In this document: one piece after another, positions 59,581-64,000 of the stretch | How positions within the stretch are numbered: position 1 is the stretch's first letter | Layout: each line of letters opens with the position of its first letter | Assembly (NCBI GenBank): GCA_037128705.1 | Contig: JBAXVX010000010.1 | Coordinates: 50,566 to 114,565 of the forward strand | Length of the DNA stretch: 64,000 bases | Direction: 5' to 3' | Source of the DNA: CAIVAT01 sp037128705 | Lineage (GTDB): Bacteria; Bacteroidota; Bacteroidia; Bacteroidales; FEN-979 | Made by a program: the position numbers and the translations under genes | Notes under the pieces: generated by a model | The model's database searches: none | The model's input: only the letters and a program-made list of their open reading frames with translations | Told to the model about the DNA's origin: nothing

Positions 59581-62148
59581 ATGGAATCGGGAGAAAAAAT
59601 AGTTCAGGTCAATATTGAGAATCAGATGAAAACCGCCTACATTGATTATTCAATGTCGGTGATTGTTCAGCGTGCGTTACCTGACGTGAGGGATGGGTTA
59701 AAACCAGTGCACAGGCGTGTATTATTTGGAATGTATGAATTGGGAGTCCTTTCAAACAGATCCTATAAGAAATCTGCAAGAATAGTAGGGGAGGTGCTTG
59801 GAAAGTTTCACCCGCACGGAGATACATCGGTATATGATGCAATGGTAAGGATGGCCCAGGAATGGAGTTTACGCTATCCCCTGGTTGACGGCCAGGGTAA
59901 TTTTGGTTCCATGGATGGTGACAGTCCGGCAGCTATGCGTTACACTGAGGCGCGTCTTCAGAAGATCGCCGAAGAGATGGTTGCAGATATTGAAAAAGAC
60001 ACTGTTGATTTTCAGCTGAATTTTGATGATACACTGAAGGAACCCACGGTGATGCCTTCGCGGATTCCAAATTTGTTGATTAACGGCGCATCAGGGATTG
60101 CGGTAGGAATGGCAACGAACATGGCGCCCCATAACCTGAGCGAAGTCGTTGACGGGATTATTGCCTACATTGATAACAGGGAGATCACCATTCCTGAACT
60201 GATGAAGTATATCAAAGCCCCCGATTTTCCAACAGGTGGGATAATTTATGGATACGACGGTGTCAAAGATGCTTTCGAAACAGGCAGGGGACGGATTGTT
60301 GTTCGCGGAGAGACGACCATTGAACAGGATGATCACGGAAGGGAGAAAATCATTGTTAATTCAGTGCCATACCAGGTGAATAAGGCTGAAATGATTAAAA
60401 AAACAGCAGACCTGGTCAATGATAAAAAAATTGAAGGCATATCCGACATACGTGATGAATCTGACCGCAACGGTGTCCGCATCGTGTATGAACTTAAACG
60501 TGAAGCCATAACTAACGTGGTATTGAATAAGTTGTACCAGATGACGGCTTTACAAACATCATTCAACGTCAATAACATTGCGCTTGTGAAGGGACGGCCA
60601 ATGATGCTGAATTTAAAGGACATGATTGTTCATTATGTTGAGCATCGTCATGAAGTAATCTTCCGCCGAACCAAATTTGATTTGTCTGAGGCGCTTAAAA
60701 GGGCTCATATACTTGAGGGATTGCTCATTGCACTTGACAACCTGGATGCAGTCATCGCATTGATCAGGGCATCACAGACCCCGGATGAGGCGAAAGCCGG
60801 TTTGATGGATAACTTCGGATTAAGTGAGATTCAGGCGAAGGCCATCCTGGATATGCGGTTGCAGCGTTTAACCGGATTAGAGCGGGATAAAATTAAAGAA
60901 GAGTACGCTGAACTCATGAAACTGGTTGATTATCTGAACAGTATATTGGCTGATGTATCCGTCAGGATGAATATTATCAAGGAAGAACTGAGAGAGATCA
61001 AGGAAAAATTCGGTGACAAGCCAAGGTCTCAAATCGTATATGCCGCATCAGATTTCAGGATTGAAGATACCATCCCGGATGAAAATGTAGTCATAACCAT
61101 TTCGCACATGGGATACATCAAACGGACTCCCCTATCAGAATATCGCGTTCAGAATAGGGGAGGGCGCGGTGTAAAAGGGTCGGATATCCGTGATGAGGAT
61201 TTTCTTGAACATTTGTTCGTAGCAACCAATCACAATTACTTAATGTTCTTCACCGAGAAGGGCAAGTGCTTTTGGCTCAGGGTGTATGAAATTCCTGAAG
61301 GCGGAAAAACTTCCAAGGGAAGGGCTATTCAGAACCTTATCAATATCGAACCGGATGACAAGGTGAGGGCCTTCATCAATGTGAAGAACCTGAAAGATGA
61401 AGAGTACATTTCTTCGAACTTTATCATCCTGGCCACCAAGAAAGGAACAATTAAAAAAACCTCACTGGAGGCCTATTCGCGTCCAAGACAAAACGGGATC
61501 AATGCCATTACCATCAATGAAGGGGATCAACTGCTGGAGGCAAAACTGACCCAGGGAACTGACGAGGTCGTCATGGCCTTAAAATCGGGTCGTGCAATCA
61601 GGTTTAATGAAAAAACTGTCCGACCGATGGGACGCAATGCTGCGGGTGTTCGCGGAATTTCAATTCCCGGAGCCGATGATGAGGTGGTGGGGATGATCTG
61701 TATTCCATTGGATAAAAAATGTGAAGTTTTGGTTGTTTCTGAAAATGGTTATGGTAAGCGATCAGACCTGGATGACTACCGGATTACAAACCGCGGGGGA
61801 AAAGGAGTTAAAACATTGAATATCACCGATAAAACCGGCGCTGTAATTGCAGTGAAGGATGTTACGGACAGTGATGATCTGATGATCATCAACCGCTCGG
61901 GTGTTATTATCCGCATGGCTGTGGTGAACCTTCGCGTGATGGGTCGGGCTACCCAGGGCGTCCGTCTTATTAAGATTGATGATGGTGATTCCATTGCGGC
62001 CGTAGCTAAAGTTGACGTTGAAGTTACGCCGGAAAGTGAGGAGGATCAGATTACTGATGCAATGGAAACATCCGATGGAATTATCAATGAGAATGCGGAT
62101 GAAGCCATTGAAATGAATGGACAAAAAGGCGAGGAACCTGAAAATTAA
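59581..62148 (+). CDS. gyrA: DNA gyrase subunit A
   Basis: An 855-residue GyrA. The breakage-reunion domain carries the catalytic Tyr121 in MRYTEARLQK. The quinolone-region sequence is HPHGDTSVYDAMVRM, with Thr82 and Asp86 at the positions of E. coli Ser83 and Asp87. The C-terminal beta-pinwheel has the GyrA box QNRGGRGVKGS, which sets it apart from ParC. An acidic tail of about 45 residues (VTPESEEDQITDAMETSDG on) ends the protein. It introduces negative supercoils together with GyrB. Confidence 0.97.
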   Translation: MESGEKIVQVNIENQMKTAYIDYSMSVIVQRALPDVRDGLKPVHRRVLFGMYELGVLSNRSYKKSARIVGEVLGKFHPHGDTSVYDAMVRMAQEWSLRYPLVDGQGNFGSMDGDSPAAMRYTEARLQKIAEEMVADIEKDTVDFQLNFDDTLKEPTVMPSRIPNLLINGASGIAVGMATNMAPHNLSEVVDGIIAYIDNREITIPELMKYIKAPDFPTGGIIYGYDGVKDAFETGRGRIVVRGETTIEQDDHGREKIIVNSVPYQVNKAEMIKKTADLVNDKKIEGISDIRDESDRNGVRIVYELKREAITNVVLNKLYQMTALQTSFNVNNIALVKGRPMMLNLKDMIVHYVEHRHEVIFRRTKFDLSEALKRAHILEGLLIALDNLDAVIALIRASQTPDEAKAGLMDNFGLSEIQAKAILDMRLQRLTGLERDKIKEEYAELMKLVDYLNSILADVSVRMNIIKEELREIKEKFGDKPRSQIVYAASDFRIEDTIPDENVVITISHMGYIKRTPLSEYRVQNRGGRGVKGSDIRDEDFLEHLFVATNHNYLMFFTEKGKCFWLRVYEIPEGGKTSKGRAIQNLINIEPDDKVRAFINVKNLKDEEYISSNFIILATKKGTIKKTSLEAYSRPRQNGINAITINEGDQLLEAKLTQGTDEVVMALKSGRAIRFNEKTVRPMGRNAAGVRGISIPGADDEVVGMICIPLDKKCEVLVVSENGYGKRSDLDDYRITNRGGKGVKTLNITDKTGAVIAVKDVTDSDDLMIINRSGVIIRMAVVNLRVMGRATQGVRLIKIDDGDSIAAVAKVDVEVTPESEEDQITDAMETSDGIINENADEAIEMNGQKGEEPEN

Positions 62149-62184
62149 TTTGACTTTCGTAGCACATAATAGAAGGGTATTTTT

Positions 62185-62192
62185 TATCTTTG
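62185..62192 (+). promoter_or_regulatory. Bacteroidota -7 box (TATCTTTG) for the TPR protein gene
   Basis: TATCTTTG matches TAnnTTTG, 44 bp before the ATG at 62237. Confidence 0.6.
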
Positions 62193-62236
62193 CGCGCTTA
62201 AATAAACTCAAAAGTAACATCTTAATAATCAAATCG

Positions 62237-63424
62237 ATGAAAAAATTTGCTTTACTTCTTGTATTGGTAACTTCCTTTACCATTGCATTCGGACAAAAAA
62301 ATGTTCGACAAACCGCCTCTAATTATTTGAAGGATGGAAAATTAGACAAATCAATGGAAGCAATTAACCTGTGTGTCCTCGATCCCAGTACAGCTCAGGA
62401 TCCCAAGGCATGGTTTATCCGGGGAAATGTTTATCTGGAAATTGCCAATACCAAAGATGAAAAATTTAAAAGTCTCGATGCAGATCCTTTGACCAAGGCA
62501 TTGGAATCATACAAGAAAGCGGTTGAATTCGATCCAAAGAAGGAATATTTTGATGATATTTTTGCAAAACTGAATTTCCAAAGGAACAGTTATTATAATA
62601 TAGGAGTTGACGAGTACAATAAGAAAAATTACAAAGAGGCCATGTTGAATTTTGGGAAGGGCGCAGAGGTACTGGAACTTGTGAATGTTTCGGATACGAT
62701 TTCCATTTTAAATGCTGCTACCTGTGCATCCCTGGCAAATGACAAGGAGGCTTCAAAGGGTTATTACATTAAGTTGTTAAAGGCAAACTATAAATCACCT
62801 GTTCTATTTATGACAATATCAGATATTTATCGTCAGGATAAAGACTCTGTTAACGCATTAAAATATGTACGTATGGGAGAGGAGTTATATCCAAATGATC
62901 TCAGATTATTTCTTGCTGAGACCAATATTTACCTGACCTTCAATAATACGCCAAAGGCGCTTAATAACCTTAAGGTGGCACTTGCCAAAGATTCAGCGAA
63001 TGTATCGGTCGCCTTTGCCCTGGGAACCATTTATGACAATATTTCGAACGATAGCAGTAAAACGGTTGCAATACGTAATGATGCCTTTGAAAATGCGGTT
63101 TCATCCTATTTAAATGCAATACGGATTGAGAAGGATTATTTTGAAGGTAACTATAATCTAGGCGCTTTATACGTGAACAAGGCTGCTTCAATCAATGACG
63201 AGGCCAATAAATTGCCGCTGGATGCAACGGCACAATATGAAAAACTCAAGAAGGAGGCAGACAATTATCTTGAAAAGGCATTGCCATATCTTGAGAAGGC
63301 CACGGAACTCCAACCAAATGATATTAATACGCTTGTTTCACTGAAACAAATTTATGCGAGAACAAACAAGACTGATAAAGTGAAATCGGTTCAGGAAAAA
63401 ATCAATGCTGCCCAGAAGAAATAG
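62237..63424 (+). CDS. Exported tetratricopeptide-repeat protein
   Basis: A 395-residue protein. Signal peptide MKKFALLLVLVTSFTIAFG, then TPR-type helices along the whole chain (AWFIRGNVYLEIAN, ALESYKKAVEFDPKKEYFDD, YYNIGVDEYNKKNYKEAMLNFGKG, YFEGNYNLGALYVNKAASI, YLEKATELQPNDINTLVSLKQIY). Probably a periplasmic scaffold; such genes are common after gyrA in Bacteroidota. The frame is open to 62117, overlapping gyrA, but the ATG at 62237 gives the signal peptide and follows the promoter. A strong terminator follows. Confidence 0.88.
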   Translation: MKKFALLLVLVTSFTIAFGQKNVRQTASNYLKDGKLDKSMEAINLCVLDPSTAQDPKAWFIRGNVYLEIANTKDEKFKSLDADPLTKALESYKKAVEFDPKKEYFDDIFAKLNFQRNSYYNIGVDEYNKKNYKEAMLNFGKGAEVLELVNVSDTISILNAATCASLANDKEASKGYYIKLLKANYKSPVLFMTISDIYRQDKDSVNALKYVRMGEELYPNDLRLFLAETNIYLTFNNTPKALNNLKVALAKDSANVSVAFALGTIYDNISNDSSKTVAIRNDAFENAVSSYLNAIRIEKDYFEGNYNLGALYVNKAASINDEANKLPLDATAQYEKLKKEADNYLEKALPYLEKATELQPNDINTLVSLKQIYARTNKTDKVKSVQEKINAAQKK

Positions 63425-63450
63425 GGCAGGAACATATTAAATAAAACCAA

Positions 63451-63483
63451 TCAGGAGAGTCACTGTAACAGGTACTCTCCTGA
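63451..63483 (+). terminator. Rho-independent terminator after the TPR protein gene
   Basis: Perfect 10-bp stem TCAGGAGAGT (63451-63460) / ACTCTCCTGA (63474-63483), extended by A-T pairs, 13-nt loop, followed by a run of six T. Confidence 0.9.
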
Positions 63484-63636
63484 TTTTTTAATATTTACTA
63501 TTTAACATAATATTAATTATAAGACAAATTAATAAGTGCATATATTTGATAATCTGTCCATTATGATTTTTGAGAATAACCAAAAAAGGTTAAATATGGA
63601 CGTTCATTATAGAAAAATCAACACAAATTACAGACA

Positions 63637-63665
63637 ACGAACAGAGAACGAACAACATACGAACA
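63637..63665. repeat. Three ACGAACA direct repeats with 11-bp period
   Basis: ACGAACA at 63637-63643, 63648-63654 and 63659-63665, each starting exactly 11 bp after the last, so all face the same side of the helix. They lie about 78 bp before the small ORF. Possible operator or iteron-like sites. Confidence 0.65.
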
Positions 63666-63742
63666 TACAAACTCGCGCGTGTTTGCACGAATTTGAGATA
63701 TATAACAGATAAACAAGGTATTAACAATTATTTATAACAGGA

Positions 63743-63967
63743 ATGAGAAAAATAGCACTAACCCATATTGAGGTCCCTGAAAGCACCAGCTTCTTAAAAG
63801 AACGGAACTGTTTTTGTATTGCCCTGGGCAATGGCGTAATTGCCGGTTGGTCGAATGACCGGTTGGCAACTGATTTTATGGTAAAAATCAATTTGGAGTT
63901 AAATTATAAGCTAGTAACGCTCAATCAAATCCTTATTGAGACCTACTGGAAAAACCGGTCATATTGA
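63743..63967 (+). CDS. Small hypothetical protein
   Basis: A 74-residue protein (MRKIALTHIEVPESTSFLK at the start, CFCIALGNGVIAGWSNDRLA in the middle) of unknown family, without signal peptide or membrane span. The stop codon lies inside the left copy of a probable IS end repeat, so the original C-terminus may have been cut by an insertion. It is preceded by 318 bp of non-coding sequence. Possibly real, but support is limited to an ATG start and frame. Confidence 0.45.
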   Translation: MRKIALTHIEVPESTSFLKERNCFCIALGNGVIAGWSNDRLATDFMVKINLELNYKLVTLNQILIETYWKNRSY

Positions 63968-63998
63968 CCACCCACAGGCCGGTGTAAATTAACCACCC
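63963..63998. mobile_element. Probable end of an IS21-like insertion sequence (partial)
   Basis: Two near-identical direct repeats, ATTGACCACCC (63963-63973) and ATTAACCACCC (63988-63998), 25 bp apart, run into the window edge. Multiple short terminal repeats of this TTGACCACCC kind are, from memory, typical of IS21-family ends in Bacteroidota. The transposase genes would lie beyond 64000 and are not seen. Confidence 0.45.
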
Positions 63999-64000
63999 CC

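Larger units (their letters stand above)
63425..63742. other. Intergenic region before the small ORF
   Basis: A 318-bp gap with the terminator of the TPR gene at its left end, then about 250 bp of AT-rich sequence. It holds three phased ACGAACA repeats (63637-63665) and a CGTG-TTTG-CACG inverted repeat at 63678-63689. No tRNA or clear promoter was found. Confidence 0.5.

Noticed and set aside
1..64000. CRISPR array, defence island, prophage or secondary-metabolite cluster
   Set aside because: No spaced identical repeats, cas genes, phage structural genes or synthase modules were found. Apart from the last 600 bases the window is dense housekeeping and metabolic sequence.

Overview
The window looks like chromosome of a Bacteroidota member, most likely Bacteroidales-like or a related uncultured lineage. 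The evidence is: type IX secretion (T9SS) sorting domains on secreted peptidases; the Bacteroidota gene order bamD-rpoZ-coaBC-DUF4835-recN; a eukaryote-type (GT3) glycogen synthase; a LuxC-like acyl-CoA reductase and the serC/serA/DUF1015 set; and recurrent promoters of the Bacteroidota type, TAnnTTTG near -7, twice with an exact TTTG 19 bp upstream. Coding density is very high, and no rRNA, tRNA, CRISPR array, prophage or complete transposon is visible.

Layout. 1-1017: 5' part of a beta-helix lipoprotein gene (minus strand). 1094-10045: a four-gene alpha-glucan operon (debranching enzyme, GT4 glycosyltransferase, GH57 amylase with a histone-H1-like tail, and a GT3-GT35 fusion of 1417 residues). 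10102-12935: fabG and a vWA membrane protein. 12954-18365 (minus): an ABC-2 exporter, then the dnaA group (dnaA, LMW tyrosine phosphatase, threonine-dehydratase-like enzyme, RsmI-like methyltransferase). 18690-23930: housekeeping genes (IMPACT/YigZ, prmC, DUF3298, YggS, LTA-synthase-like). 23933-27736 (minus): serine pathway genes serC and serA with a four-helix-bundle protein and DUF1015. 27902-34116: secreted unknown, acyl-CoA reductase, rpmE2, GlmU-like protein, lon. 34124-37802 (minus): tandem M1 aminopeptidases, one with a T9SS tail. 37915-43661: oligopeptide-binding lipoprotein, metallo-hydrolase, DUF6913-dapA, and a T9SS-exported M14 carboxypeptidase. 43735-50164: alpha-oxoamine synthase (lipid base synthesis), bamD, rpoZ, coaBC, DUF4835, recN. 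50180-56772: fabI followed by etfB-etfA-split EtfD-acyl-CoA dehydrogenase, a complete route from acyl-CoA to the quinone pool. 56780-63424: clpC, gyrA, TPR protein. 63425-64000: a strong terminator, an AT-rich stretch with three helically phased direct repeats, a small unknown ORF, and what looks like the end of an IS element.

The most unusual items are the glycogen operon (synthase and phosphorylase domains in one chain, with the first Glu of the GT3 E-x7-E motif replaced by Asp, next to an amylase with a Lys/Ala-rich basic tail), the split membrane ETF:quinone oxidoreductase module, a degenerate 7-bp tandem repeat filling the leader of the GT4 gene, apparently leaderless bamD and yigZ transcripts, and the phased repeats beside a probable IS end at the right edge. 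Nothing in the window is a clear defence system or wholly new pathway. The glycogen fusion operon is the best candidate for under-described biology.
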